From NCBI GenBank assembly GCA_022799115.1, contig JAAWNT010000012.1, positions 1-64,000 on the forward strand: a DNA stretch of 64,000 nt, written 5' to 3'. The stretch comes from Clostridiales bacterium (GTDB lineage Bacteria > Bacillota > Clostridia > Oscillospirales > Acutalibacteraceae). The notes beneath the pieces were generated by a model, which worked only from the letters and a program-made list of their open reading frames with translations, made no database searches and was not told the DNA's origin. Each line of letters begins with the position of its first letter. Within the stretch, counting starts at the first letter, position 1. The translations under genes and the position numbers were made by a program. Positions 26,859 to 35,508 of this stretch are shown here, in pieces.

Positions 26859-27878
26859 ATGATAGATTTGCTTCGCCGTCTGTGCGACGCGCCGGGTTCC
26901 TCCGGAGATGAAAGCTCCGCCGCACAGACGGTCAAAGAAATGTTCTCGCCTTATGGAAAGGCGTCCGTCGATCTGTTTGGCAATGTCATTGTCAATATGG
27001 GAAATCCAAATGCAACCAAACACATTTTACTGGATGCGCATTTAGATCAAATTGGATTGGTGGTCACCCACATTGATGACGAGGGTTTTATAAAGGCGGC
27101 GCCCTGTGGCGGGATAGACCGCAGAGTCCTCATGGGAAGCCGGGTTAAGCTCTATGGAAAGCAGGTTGTATCCGGGATTGTTTGCTGCATGCCTCCCCAT
27201 TTGACAAATGGCGGGGAAGACAAAATCCCTCCAATGGATCAATTGGCCATTGATACCGGACTTCCGGCCAAAACCGTCAAAGACATCCTCTCTCCCGGCG
27301 ACAGAATTTTATTTGCTTCATCCCTAAAAAAGCTTTTGGGAAATCGGGTTACGGCTCCTGCTTTGGACAATCGAGCGGGCGTTGCGTCTTTAATTCGCTG
27401 TGCTCAGATCCTGTCAAATCAAGATCTGTCCTGCCGCGTGTCCTTTTTATGCAGCGCACAGGAGGAAACCGGGGGCGCGGGCGCCAAGACCGCTTCCTAT
27501 GCTTTGCATCCCGACGAAGCGATTATGGTTGACGTTAGCTTTGGAGAACAGCCTGGCGTAACCTTAGAAAAATCGGCAAAATTGGGAGGGGGCACGATGA
27601 TTGGGATCGCCCCGACTCTTTCTAGAGAGATATCCAATCGACTTTTGGAATTGGCCAAAGAGAATGCCATTCCCTATCAGTTGGAAGTCATGGGAGGAGG
27701 CACGGGAACCAACGCGGATGAGGTTTCCACCGCACGGGGAGGCGTGCCGTCCGGGCTGCTTTCCATTCCTCTGCGCAATATGCATACCCAGGCGGAGCTT
27801 ATCGACCTTAGCGATATTGAAAGCACTGCACAGCTTTTAGCGGACTATGTAACAAAAGGAGGGATGAGCCGTGCCTGA
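26859..27878 (+). CDS. M42 family aminopeptidase (first copy)
   Basis: This 339-residue di-metal aminopeptidase is of the M42 (glutamyl/deblocking aminopeptidase or PepA-like) family. Metal and catalytic residues are visible in order: His in LDAHLDQIG, Asp in ALDNRAGV, the EE pair in AQEETGGAG, Asp in MVDVSFGEQPG and His in RNMHTQAE. It is cytosolic, probably a large oligomer that degrades peptides. It overlaps the second M42 gene by 8 bases, so they are translationally coupled. The SD is AAAGGATG. The distinct partner may give a hetero-oligomer or different peptide preferences. Confidence 0.92.
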   Translation: MIDLLRRLCDAPGSSGDESSAAQTVKEMFSPYGKASVDLFGNVIVNMGNPNATKHILLDAHLDQIGLVVTHIDDEGFIKAAPCGGIDRRVLMGSRVKLYGKQVVSGIVCCMPPHLTNGGEDKIPPMDQLAIDTGLPAKTVKDILSPGDRILFASSLKKLLGNRVTAPALDNRAGVASLIRCAQILSNQDLSCRVSFLCSAQEETGGAGAKTASYALHPDEAIMVDVSFGEQPGVTLEKSAKLGGGTMIGIAPTLSREISNRLLELAKENAIPYQLEVMGGGTGTNADEVSTARGGVPSGLLSIPLRNMHTQAELIDLSDIESTAQLLADYVTKGGMSRA

Positions 27879-28908
27879 TCTCAAACTATTGGAAAAACTG
27901 TGTCTGGCTCCCGGAATCTCGGGAAGAGAAGATCGGGTTCGGAGTTTAATTCTTGAAGAAATAAAGCCCTATGCAGATCAATGGCAGGTGGACGGCCTGG
28001 GAAATCTGATCGTATGGAAAAAGGGGAAACAGCGCCCCAAAGTGAAGCTGATGCTTTCCGCACATATGGATGAGGTTGGGTTCCTTGTCACCCGGGTCGC
28101 GAAGGATGGAACACTTTCCCTTACTTGTGTGGGGGGAATCGACCAGAGGGTAATCCCCGGCAGATGTGTAACAGTAGGAGATCAGCGTATTCCCGGCGTT
28201 ATTGGCGCTAAGCCCATTCACTTGTTAAAGGGAGAGGAAAAGGAAAAGGCTGTTCCGATGGATGATCTGCGGATTGATATCGGTGCAAAAGACCAGGAGG
28301 AAGCGCTTCGCTGGGTACAGCCTGGCGACGACGTCTGCTTTGAAAGTTCCTTTGAAGTTGCTGGAGAGGCGATCCAAGCTAAGGCATTGGATGACCGGGC
28401 CGGTTGTATGGTGCTTATCTCTATGATTCGTTCTGAGCTTCCATATGACATGTATTTTACATTTGTTGTGCAGGAAGAGGTGGGTCTGAGAGGTGCTGCC
28501 GCTGCCGCTTATTCTGTAAATCCGGAGGCGGCTCTTGTGATAGAATCCACGACTGCTGCGGATATTCATGGAGTGGATGAGGACAAGCGTGTCTGCGCCG
28601 TAGGGCGTGGGGCGGTTTTGTCCTTTATGGATAAGCGGACGATCTACGACAGGGAATATTTTCAATTGGCATTTCACATTGCAAAGGAACAAAATATTCC
28701 CTGTCAGGCGAAACAGGCAGTAGCTGGAGGCAACGATGCGGGCGCCATTCATGTTTCTCGCGGCGGAGTGAGAACCCTGGCGCTTTCCTTGCCCTGCCGT
28801 TATTTGCACTCAGCCGTCAGCCTGATTAGTAAGAGCGATCTGGAAGCGGTAGAATCCCTTACCGCCTTGCTTGCCGAACGCATTGCATCAGGATCGCCGG
28901 TAGGATAA
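27871..28908 (+). CDS. M42 family aminopeptidase (second copy)
   Basis: This 345-residue paralogue of the preceding protein has ligand motifs SAHMDEVG, ALDDRAGC, VQEEVGLRGA, IESTTAADI and RYLHSAVS. The start is GTG with AAGGAGG 8 bases upstream, inside the end of the first gene. IESTTAADI in place of MVDVSFG suggests divergence around the fourth metal ligand, so the two copies are likely to differ in specificity. The GNAT gene follows after 3 bases. Confidence 0.92.
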   Translation: MPDLKLLEKLCLAPGISGREDRVRSLILEEIKPYADQWQVDGLGNLIVWKKGKQRPKVKLMLSAHMDEVGFLVTRVAKDGTLSLTCVGGIDQRVIPGRCVTVGDQRIPGVIGAKPIHLLKGEEKEKAVPMDDLRIDIGAKDQEEALRWVQPGDDVCFESSFEVAGEAIQAKALDDRAGCMVLISMIRSELPYDMYFTFVVQEEVGLRGAAAAAYSVNPEAALVIESTTAADIHGVDEDKRVCAVGRGAVLSFMDKRTIYDREYFQLAFHIAKEQNIPCQAKQAVAGGNDAGAIHVSRGGVRTLALSLPCRYLHSAVSLISKSDLEAVESLTALLAERIASGSPVG

Positions 28909-28911
28909 TCT

Positions 28912-29694
28912 ATGATTCAGTATGTGAATGAAAACACCTTGCCTTCCTTGGATTGCTTTTGCCAAGGGGATCCTTTTGGATGTAAAATTGCATCTTTGGC
29001 CCAAGCCTATGGGCTGGATACTCCCTTCGCGGGATTTTGGATACAGACTGATCCGAAAGGAACGGTTACAGCGGTGCTCTCTAAGCTGGAAGGGACCGCC
29101 GTATTGTGCGCACAGGACTGTGCGGATACAACGGAGCTGCGGGAATTTCTATCTATGACAGGGGCTGAAATATCTCTTTATTGTCCCGAGAAACTTACAA
29201 TCCCCAAGGTTCAAGACAAAAAGACTGGTTGGGTCATGAAGTTGATTGCCTCAGCAGACCCCTGCAAAGAAAACGTGTTTCGTCACTCTTTTTTAATGGA
29301 GGATAACCCGTCCTTACAACAAGTGCATTCCCTGTTGTGTTCCTGTGCAAAAGAGGGGTTTCGGCCTCCGCCTTTTGCGCCCTTTTATGTGGACATGTCA
29401 CACCGTATACGCCATCAGGCCGCCAGATGTGTGGGCGTTTGGGAAGAGGGACGGTTAATCAGCTGTGCCTGTACGGTGGCGGAAACCAATTGCTGTGCGG
29501 TGCTGGGCGCCGTAGCCACTCATCCAGACAGGCAGGGCAATGGACTGGGTCGAGCGGTGGTTTCCACTTTGACCGCTCAATTGAAAGAAGAGGGAAAAGA
29601 GGTGTTTCTCTTTCGTGGCTTAAAGGAAAACCAGCAATTTTATGAGCGATTGGGTTTTATTAATGTTTGCCGATGGGAGGAAGCGGCCTTCTGA
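28912..29694 (+). CDS. GNAT-family N-acetyltransferase
   Basis: This is a 260-residue protein. The C-terminal third (about 165-258) is a GNAT domain with the acetyl-CoA loop HPDRQGNGLGRAVVSTL and QQFYERLGFINV. The N-terminal half (about 1-150) has no clear motif and may be a degenerate GNAT fold. It starts 3 bases after the second peptidase, within the same operon, so it might modify amino acids or peptides released by those enzymes; that link is inference. The SD is weak (AGGAT), consistent with coupling. Confidence 0.85.
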   Translation: MIQYVNENTLPSLDCFCQGDPFGCKIASLAQAYGLDTPFAGFWIQTDPKGTVTAVLSKLEGTAVLCAQDCADTTELREFLSMTGAEISLYCPEKLTIPKVQDKKTGWVMKLIASADPCKENVFRHSFLMEDNPSLQQVHSLLCSCAKEGFRPPPFAPFYVDMSHRIRHQAARCVGVWEEGRLISCACTVAETNCCAVLGAVATHPDRQGNGLGRAVVSTLTAQLKEEGKEVFLFRGLKENQQFYERLGFINVCRWEEAAF

Positions 29695-29746
29695 TCGGCT
29701 ATTTCGATCTCGTTACAGTCTCTGACTTACATAAAGGAGTAATTAC

Positions 29747-31021
29747 ATGTCATCGTCATTGTTCCATTTTAATTCTGGTATTCAACAAGCAGCACAACAG
29801 GCTGTCGATCAGTGCGCTCAGACGTTTCAACAGATCGACCAGATCACTGAATACAATCAACAAAAAATGCTAAAAGCTTTCGCTGATGTCGGCGTCAGCG
29901 AAAGCCATTTCGTAGGTTCTACCGGCTACGGATATGGAGACCGGGGCAGAGATGCGTTGGATCAAGTTTTTGCAAATGCCTTTGGCGCTCAGGACGCGCT
30001 TGTAAGGCATAATTTTGTCAGCGGGACCCATGCGCTCACTGTAGCTCTGTTCGGAATTCTGCGTCCGGGAGACGTCATGCTGAGCGTTACCGGAACACCC
30101 TACGATACGCTACAGGGTGTTATTGGCTTAAGCGGAAATCATTCGGGATCCCTCAAAGAATTTGGTATAGAATATCGTCAGGTGGATCTCAAAAAGGATG
30201 GTTCCCTCGATTATGAGGAAATGAAAAGAGAAATCCATTCCGGCATCAAAATGGTTTATATTCAGAGATCCAGGGGCTATACCCTTCGTCCCTCACTATT
30301 TGTGGAGGAGATCGGGAAAATTGTGGAGCTGGCCAAATCGCTGGCGCCCGAATCGATTATTATGGTGGATAACTGTTATGGAGAATTTGTTCAGACCCAG
30401 GAGCCCCTTTCCTTTGGCGCGGATTTGATCGCGGGTTCCCTCATTAAAAACCCCGGCGGAGGAATTGCCCCCACCGGCGGCTATATTGCCGGACGAAAGG
30501 ATCTGGTGGAACAGTGTTCTTACCGTCTCACCACCCCAGGAACGGGGAAGGAGATCGGCGCCACATTGGGACAGAACCGGGAGCTTTTTATGGGAGCGTT
30601 CCATGCTCCTCATGTAACAGGGGAAGCGCTGAAGACCGCCGCGTTTGCTTCCGCCCTATTTGAACGATTGGGTTATGAAGTCACCCCCCGTTACTGCGAT
30701 CCCCGCGCGGATATCATTCAAGTAATTAAGCTATGCAATGAAAAGTCCTTGATCGCCTTTTGCCAGGGAATTCAGAAAGGCGCGCCGGTGGATTCCTTTG
30801 TGGTTCCTGAACCCTGGGATATGCCGGGCTACGATAGCCAAGTGATTATGGCAGCGGGCGCTTTTACTCTGGGCGGCTCCATTGAACTGTCTGCCGATGC
30901 TCCCCTTCGGGAGCCCTATGCGGCCTGGATGCAGGGGAGTCTCAATTTCCATAGCGGAAAACTAGGGGTTATGTTGGCCGCTCAGTCCATGCTGGAACAA
31001 GGAGCGCTTATTTTATCATAG
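29747..31021 (+). CDS. Methionine gamma-lyase-family PLP enzyme
   Basis: This 424-residue pyridoxal-phosphate enzyme belongs to the family annotated as aluminium-resistance or methionine gamma-lyase-like protein. Motifs are HFVGSTGYGYGDRGRD, NFVSGTHALTVALFG, MVDNCYGEFV and the PLP lysine (residue 234) in AGSLIKNPGGGIAPTGGYI. The SD AAAGGAG is well spaced. It ends the aminopeptidase-GNAT run and may catabolise sulfur amino acids released from peptides. The true reaction of this subgroup is not established to my knowledge. Confidence 0.9.
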   Translation: MSSSLFHFNSGIQQAAQQAVDQCAQTFQQIDQITEYNQQKMLKAFADVGVSESHFVGSTGYGYGDRGRDALDQVFANAFGAQDALVRHNFVSGTHALTVALFGILRPGDVMLSVTGTPYDTLQGVIGLSGNHSGSLKEFGIEYRQVDLKKDGSLDYEEMKREIHSGIKMVYIQRSRGYTLRPSLFVEEIGKIVELAKSLAPESIIMVDNCYGEFVQTQEPLSFGADLIAGSLIKNPGGGIAPTGGYIAGRKDLVEQCSYRLTTPGTGKEIGATLGQNRELFMGAFHAPHVTGEALKTAAFASALFERLGYEVTPRYCDPRADIIQVIKLCNEKSLIAFCQGIQKGAPVDSFVVPEPWDMPGYDSQVIMAAGAFTLGGSIELSADAPLREPYAAWMQGSLNFHSGKLGVMLAAQSMLEQGALILS

Positions 31022-31068
31022 AGCCTTGAACGCCGTTGCTGTTAGGCAGTCTGCCATAAGGAAGCCTG

Positions 31069-31104
31069 ACACCCGTTGAAAAGAAGTTGCTTTTCAGCGG
31101 GTGT
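31069..31104 (+). terminator. Terminator of the aminopeptidase operon
   Basis: A 15-bp stem (31069-31083/31090-31104, one G-U) with a 6-base loop. The T-run after it is short and broken. Confidence 0.7.
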
Positions 31105-31173
31105 TCCTTTATACCGATTTCGCCGATAAATCTTCGTTTATCGAAAGGACGCTGTAATGTTAATTTGTGTTGC

Positions 31174-31202
31174 TTGCCGCAACGGGTTTTCCTCCGTATG
31201 AT
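31174..31202 (+). promoter_or_regulatory. Promoter of XRE membrane regulator
   Basis: TTGCCG (31174-31179), 17-bp spacer, TATGAT (31197-31202). It fixes the translation start downstream at 31227. Confidence 0.55.
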
Positions 31203-31226
31203 AGCAGTGAAAGGAGGTCATCCCTG

Positions 31227-31736
31227 ATGCTAAATGAAAACATTAAAACAATCAGAAAATCCAAAGGGCTTTCGCAAGAGGAACTTGCAATCAAGTTGAA
31301 TGTGGTGAGGCAAACAATCTCTAAATGGGAACAAGGTCTGTCGGTTCCAGATGCCGATATGCTGATTTCCATATCAGAGGTATTTGAAACACCTGTAAGC
31401 ACACTGCTTGGAGAAACCGTTGTCGAGACGAAGGCTGATGACTTAAGAGCAATTTCCGAGAAACTTGAGGTCATAAACCTGCAACTTGCGCATAGAAAAG
31501 CAACGAGACAAAAAGCGATTCATTGGCTTTTTATCTTATTGTGTACGGTTATAGTTGCTGTTTTTGCAGTCCTAATAGCGTTAAATAGTCCTTACTTGGG
31601 TTGGGATTATAGCCAACCCGAAACCACAGTAATCGGAGTAATGTTTCACGCATTTGAGTGGTTGTTCGTGAGAATAGCACCGCTTGTCTTGATGGGATCA
31701 ATTGTTGGGGTTTGTTTGACATGGAAGAAAGTGTGA
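31227..31736 (+). CDS. XRE regulator with membrane anchor
   Basis: This is a 169-residue protein. An N-terminal Cro/C1 helix-turn-helix (1-60: IKTIRKSKGLSQEELAIKL, VVRQTISKWEQGLSVPD) is followed by a helical linker and two hydrophobic segments (about 93-113 and 140-162). It is therefore a membrane-tethered DNA-binding protein, a type common in Firmicutes. The start was chosen for AAAGGAGG before the ATG; the longer frame from 31167 begins before the promoter's own start site. Signal and targets are unknown. Single-gene unit. Confidence 0.88.
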   Translation: MLNENIKTIRKSKGLSQEELAIKLNVVRQTISKWEQGLSVPDADMLISISEVFETPVSTLLGETVVETKADDLRAISEKLEVINLQLAHRKATRQKAIHWLFILLCTVIVAVFAVLIALNSPYLGWDYSQPETTVIGVMFHAFEWLFVRIAPLVLMGSIVGVCLTWKKV

Positions 31737-31800
31737 AATTGCCCAACTTTTCGGAGAACAGTCCAAATTTGAAAATTCGTATTTACCGCGCTCTCTCACG

Positions 31801-31821
31801 GGCACTTTCCCTGAAAGTGTC
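31801..31821 (+). repeat. Small hairpin
   Basis: A 9-bp stem (31801-31809/31813-31821, one G-U) with a 3-base loop sits between the XRE gene and its terminator. Confidence 0.35.
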
Positions 31822-31843
31822 ATAGTGGGTTATACAGTATAAA

Positions 31844-31880
31844 AAGGACAAGGCAGACCGTTGTGGTCTGTCTTGTCCTT
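31844..31880 (+). terminator. Hairpin terminator
   Basis: A 16-bp stem (31844-31859/31865-31880, one G-U) with loop GTTGT follows an A-run. The T-run after it is poor, so efficiency on the plus strand is uncertain. Confidence 0.6.
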
Positions 31881-32033
31881 AACTTCTTTATGAAGGCTTA
31901 CCCTTAGGGAACGGCGTTTTTTCTTGTCCGCTTTTTTGCAAGCAAAATTTTCGATGAAGCCCGGTGCACATGGAATAATTAAGCATTCCTCATCCCATAC
32001 TAGAATAGTAAAAACCAGAAAGGTTGTGTTCTG

Positions 32034-32564
32034 ATGTTATATGATATTGTCGTTCATGATAATCATGGAAACGAGGTTGCCTTAAGAACATATCAGGGTA
32101 AAGTGCTTTTGATTGTCAATACGGCTACTCAGTGTGGGCTTACCCCACAATACCAACAGCTGCAAAAACTATATGACCAATACCGGGAACAAGGTTTGGA
32201 AGTGTTGGATTTTCCCTGCAACCAATTTTTAGAGCAAGCGCCTGGTTCTGATGAGGATATCCATAACTTTTGTACCTCAAACTATCAAACCGCTTTCCCT
32301 CGGTTTGCAAAAGTACAGGTTAACGGATCCCAAACCTGCCCTCTCTATCAATATTTGAAGCAAGTCAAGCCTGTGGACTCTGTAAACAGCGGAACCGGAC
32401 CGTTCCTACAAAAATTAAAAGAACTGGATCAAGTGTTTCCCGGAAGCGAAATCAAATGGAATTTTACTAAATTTTTAATTGACCGCGAGGGAAACGTGGT
32501 AAAGCGTTATGCTCCTAACATCGATCCGGAGGAATTAAAACAGGATATCGAAGCCCTTCTTTAG
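32034..32564 (+). CDS. Glutathione peroxidase-like thiol peroxidase
   Basis: This 176-residue protein of the Gpx family reduces peroxides. The peroxidatic residue is Cys34 (NTATQCGLTPQY), not selenocysteine. The FPCNQF...QAPG and WNFTKFLIDREG motifs supply the Gln, Trp and Asn of the active site. Bacterial Cys-type enzymes generally use thioredoxin rather than glutathione. It would help an anaerobe survive oxygen exposure. The SD is moderate (AGAAAGG). An inverted GGAAT/ATTCC motif near 31974-31991 might be an operator, but it is not a clear PerR box. Confidence 0.92.
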   Translation: MLYDIVVHDNHGNEVALRTYQGKVLLIVNTATQCGLTPQYQQLQKLYDQYREQGLEVLDFPCNQFLEQAPGSDEDIHNFCTSNYQTAFPRFAKVQVNGSQTCPLYQYLKQVKPVDSVNSGTGPFLQKLKELDQVFPGSEIKWNFTKFLIDREGNVVKRYAPNIDPEELKQDIEALL

Positions 32565-32571
32565 GATCCCT

Positions 32572-32619
32572 AAAGAGCTTTTGCAATCAGGCTCAAAGCC
32601 TGATTCAGAGGCTCTTTTC
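32572..32619 (+). terminator. Two-part hairpin terminator
   Basis: An inner perfect 9-bp hairpin (32585-32593/32597-32605) is nested in an outer AAAGAGC/GCTCTTT stem (32572-32578/32611-32617) ending in T. Confidence 0.7.
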
Positions 32620-32821
32620 GCTTTTGGGATGATAAGTTTACCATTGTAAAACGTCGGAATTACCATTATAATAAATTTTACTGGTATTGGAACTGACGGA
32701 AAGCTGTATCATGAAAGCCGGCTCGATTCGATGTTGCTTTCATCCGTTGTTAGTATAAAATGATGTGATAAATAAGGATTTTTCCGTTTGAAAAACGTTT
32801 TCTGGCGGAAAGGAGGTTGCT

Positions 32822-32995
32822 TTGGAAGAAATCAAATCTGTTTTTTGCCCTTGTAAAAGAACAAACTGCCAACGACACGGGGACTGCGAACGGTGCAGGG
32901 AGCATCATCGACACATAAAAAGATATCCGGTTCCCTATTGTCAAAAGCAGAGTGTTAATAAGGGAAAACAAAACGGCAAGAAAAGCCCGTCATGA
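32822..32995 (+). CDS. Small Cys-rich protein, 57 aa
   Basis: A TTG start with AGGAGG five bases upstream opens a 57-codon frame ending at TGA 32993-32995. The protein has five cysteines in an ordered pattern (CPCKRTNCQRHGDCERC, then PYCQK) and basic His/Arg-rich spacing. That looks like a small metal-binding or Fe-S-like fold, and I recall similar short clostridial proteins with CERHGDCxxC. The function is unknown. It sits directly before cwlD, 38 bp away, and may share its transcript. Short length and the non-ATG start would make it easy to miss. Confidence 0.7.
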   Translation: MEEIKSVFCPCKRTNCQRHGDCERCREHHRHIKRYPVPYCQKQSVNKGKQNGKKSPS

Positions 32996-33033
32996 TTTGT
33001 CTTATCGCCGCATAAGGATTGGTGGGGTGATGA

Positions 33034-33810
33034 ATGGTGATCGGAATTAATAAAAAATGGCGTGACTTCTTATTTCTGGGATCGGCGCTTTTGATCTGCG
33101 GCTGTATTGTTCTCTTGCTGATCTCCGCAACACGGAAGGTAGACCATACCGTATCGGCCTCACTGGGAGAATATCATCCTGTGATTATTTTAGACGCAGG
33201 ACACGGAGGAGAGGATGGAGGCGCGGTCAGTAAAGCTGGAATCCAGGAAAAGGACATCAATCTGGCGATCGCCAAGGATTTAAAGGAGATGCTGATTGCT
33301 TCCGGATTCGATGTGGTCATGATCCGGGAGGATGACCGTTCCATCCACGATGAATCCGCAGATACCATTAAGGAACGGAAAATTTCGGATATCCATAATC
33401 GATTAAAAATTATAAATTCCTATGACGATTGTATTTTTCTCAGTATCCATCAGAATCAATTTTCCGATTCTAAATACAGCGGCGCTCAAATGTTTTATTC
33501 CACAAATAACCCACAGAGCAAGGAACTGGCAGAATGCCTGAAAGACTCTGTGGTAGGAATGATTCAGCCCAACAATACGCGGGAGATCAAACCCGCAAAT
33601 AGTTCCATTTATTTGCTTTGGAATTCAAAGAAACCTTCCGTTCTTGTAGAATGTGGCTTTTTGTCCAATGTACAGGAGGCGAACTTGCTTTCACAGGAGG
33701 ATTATCAGCGCAAAATGGCCTTTTCCATCTACTGTGGGTTAATAAATCATTGGAGAATGATCGGAAATGGACACAGCGCCAACGACTCATTAGAAAATCA
33801 AAAATCATAG
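33034..33810 (+). CDS. cwlD: CwlD-type N-acetylmuramoyl-L-alanine amidase
   Basis: CwlD is the zinc amidase that, with PdaA, makes muramic-delta-lactam in the spore cortex, needed for germination. The 258-residue protein has an N-terminal membrane anchor (about 13-33) and an Amidase_3 domain. The zinc ligands appear as LDAGHGGEDGG, the Glu of IQEKDINLAI and LSIHQNQF, with the catalytic Glu in VLVECGFLSN. Length and anchor match CwlD. SD GGTGGGG is close to the ATG. radA follows 34 bp later. Confidence 0.9.
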   Translation: MVIGINKKWRDFLFLGSALLICGCIVLLLISATRKVDHTVSASLGEYHPVIILDAGHGGEDGGAVSKAGIQEKDINLAIAKDLKEMLIASGFDVVMIREDDRSIHDESADTIKERKISDIHNRLKIINSYDDCIFLSIHQNQFSDSKYSGAQMFYSTNNPQSKELAECLKDSVVGMIQPNNTREIKPANSSIYLLWNSKKPSVLVECGFLSNVQEANLLSQEDYQRKMAFSIYCGLINHWRMIGNGHSANDSLENQKS

Positions 33811-33844
33811 GGACGGAAAAAACACAAGAGAATGGAGTATACAT

Positions 33845-35221
33845 ATGGCCGGAAAGAGTAAAAGCATCTATCTATGTAGCGAATGTGGATTTGAATCCGC
33901 CAAATGGTATGGAAAATGTCCAGGATGCGGAGAATGGAATACCATGAATGAGGAAATCCGAGAAACTTCGAAGGCTTCCGCCGCTGCTCAGGGGATTGTG
34001 CGGCGGGAGGCGGTACGTCCTGCAAAAATTAGTGAGATTGATACCAAAGACGAACCCCGCTACCACACCGGTCTAAAGGAACTGGATCGAGTTTTGGGAG
34101 GAGGCGTTGTAAAGGGATCTCTGGTTTTGCTGGGCGGAGATCCGGGAATTGGAAAGTCCACGATTCTCCTTCAGGTTTGTGAATATATGGGCAAAACTCT
34201 TCGCATTTTATATGTATCCGGTGAAGAGTCCCGCAGACAGCTAAAGCTGCGCGCCACACGGCTGGGAGTACAAAGCGATAATCTTTTTATCATGACTGAA
34301 ACCGATATTGAAATCGTCATCGAACAAGTAAGAAGCGATAAGCCGGATTTAGTAATTATTGATTCCATCCAAACCATGAATTTCCACGAATTATCCTCTT
34401 CCCCTGGAAGTATTACACAAGTGCGTGAATGCACCAACGCGCTTATGCGCGCCGCTAAATCGTTGGATATCCCAATTTTGGTGGTGGGGCATGTCAATAA
34501 GGACGGAGCGATTGCAGGTCCAAAAGTGCTGGAGCACATTGTGGACGCTGTGCTTTATTTTGAAGGAGAACGGCAAATGTCCTACCGGATTTTAAGGGCG
34601 GTAAAAAACCGATATGGATCAACCAATGAAATAGGCGTGTTTGAAATGCAGGACAACGGACTGTCAGAGGTGGAGAATCCTTCCCTCATGCTGCTTTCCG
34701 GAAGGCCCAAAAAGGTGCCTGGCACTTGTGTCGCTTGTGTTATGGAGGGTTCCCGACCCATATTGGCCGAAATCCAAGGACTTGCCACCTCATCTGGGTT
34801 TGGCAACCCCAGAAGAATGTCCACTGGATTTGATTACAGTCGCATGTCACTACTGCTGGCAGTTTTGGAAAAGCGCGCCGGCTATTATTTTTCGAATCTG
34901 GACGCTTATCTTAATGTGGTGGGAGGACTACGTTTGGACGAGCCCGCCGCCGATTTGGCCGTAGCCATGGCGCTGGTCAGTAGTTTAAAAGACGTTGCAG
35001 TGAGCGAGGATTCTTTGGCTTTTGGTGAAATCGGCCTTGCTGGCGAAATCCGTTCTGTCAGTCATGCGAAAGCCAGGGTATTGGAAGCTGACCGTTTGGG
35101 ATTTCGCCGCTGCATACTGCCGTATCACAATTTAAAATCCATGTCCATGGCCGATTCGGTTCGTATTCAGTTAATCGGCGTCCGAGATATCCGAGAGGCG
35201 TTTGATGCGTTAACCAACTGA
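33845..35221 (+). CDS. radA: DNA repair protein RadA
   Basis: RadA is a RecA-related branch-migration ATPase in homologous recombination. The 458-residue protein has an N-terminal C4 zinc finger (CSECG...CPGCG, residues about 10-30), Walker A GGDPGIGKST near 100, the RadA-specific motif KNRYGSTNE (KNRFG type) near 255 and a Lon-protease-like C-terminal domain (about 340-455, GLAGEIRSV). Only 34 bp separate it from cwlD, so they are probably co-transcribed. Its last 12 bases overlap the 3' end of the minus-strand Cys-rich gene. Confidence 0.96.
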   Translation: MAGKSKSIYLCSECGFESAKWYGKCPGCGEWNTMNEEIRETSKASAAAQGIVRREAVRPAKISEIDTKDEPRYHTGLKELDRVLGGGVVKGSLVLLGGDPGIGKSTILLQVCEYMGKTLRILYVSGEESRRQLKLRATRLGVQSDNLFIMTETDIEIVIEQVRSDKPDLVIIDSIQTMNFHELSSSPGSITQVRECTNALMRAAKSLDIPILVVGHVNKDGAIAGPKVLEHIVDAVLYFEGERQMSYRILRAVKNRYGSTNEIGVFEMQDNGLSEVENPSLMLLSGRPKKVPGTCVACVMEGSRPILAEIQGLATSSGFGNPRRMSTGFDYSRMSLLLAVLEKRAGYYFSNLDAYLNVVGGLRLDEPAADLAVAMALVSSLKDVAVSEDSLAFGEIGLAGEIRSVSHAKARVLEADRLGFRRCILPYHNLKSMSMADSVRIQLIGVRDIREAFDALTN

Positions 35222-35386
35222 TTTTGCGGGCTCCTCTCTTATCTGCTGTCCGGGACGTGTATCCTTTGCCGCTTTCACATAATGAACACATCCCCCCAAA
35301 TGATTGGTGATAATGGTTGGCGTCTCCAGTTTGCAGTAACCGTCAATCTGATAGATGCAATCATCGTCACAGGGTATTAAGCTCAT
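35210..35386 (-). CDS. Small Cys-rich protein, 58 aa
   Basis: This is a 58-residue protein beginning MSLIPCDDDCIYQIDGYCKLE, with a fourth Cys in GGCVHY. It resembles short clostridial proteins with a CxxxCxxQxxGxCxL pattern that I know only as uncharacterised (sometimes misnamed in databases). The pattern suggests a bound metal. GAGGTGG lies 6 bases before the ATG, which is preferred to a GTG three codons earlier. It converges on and overlaps radA by 12 bases, so the two 3' ends are antisense. Confidence 0.7.
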   Translation of the reverse strand: MSLIPCDDDCIYQIDGYCKLETPTIITNHLGGCVHYVKAAKDTRPGQQIREEPAKSVG

Positions 35387-35508
35387 TTTTACCACCTCAT
35401 CACATAGCTTCTTATATCTGGCGTAAAATATTCGTAAATATACAGAAAATATGATTCATAAATCCCTTCTCCCAATCAAAGAATATACCAAGATAGGGGG
35501 ATTGATTC

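Noticed and set aside
31974..31991. PerR or other peroxide-responsive operator before the peroxidase
   Set aside because: The GGAAT/ATTCC repeat does not match the PerR consensus core, and the position relative to a promoter is unclear.
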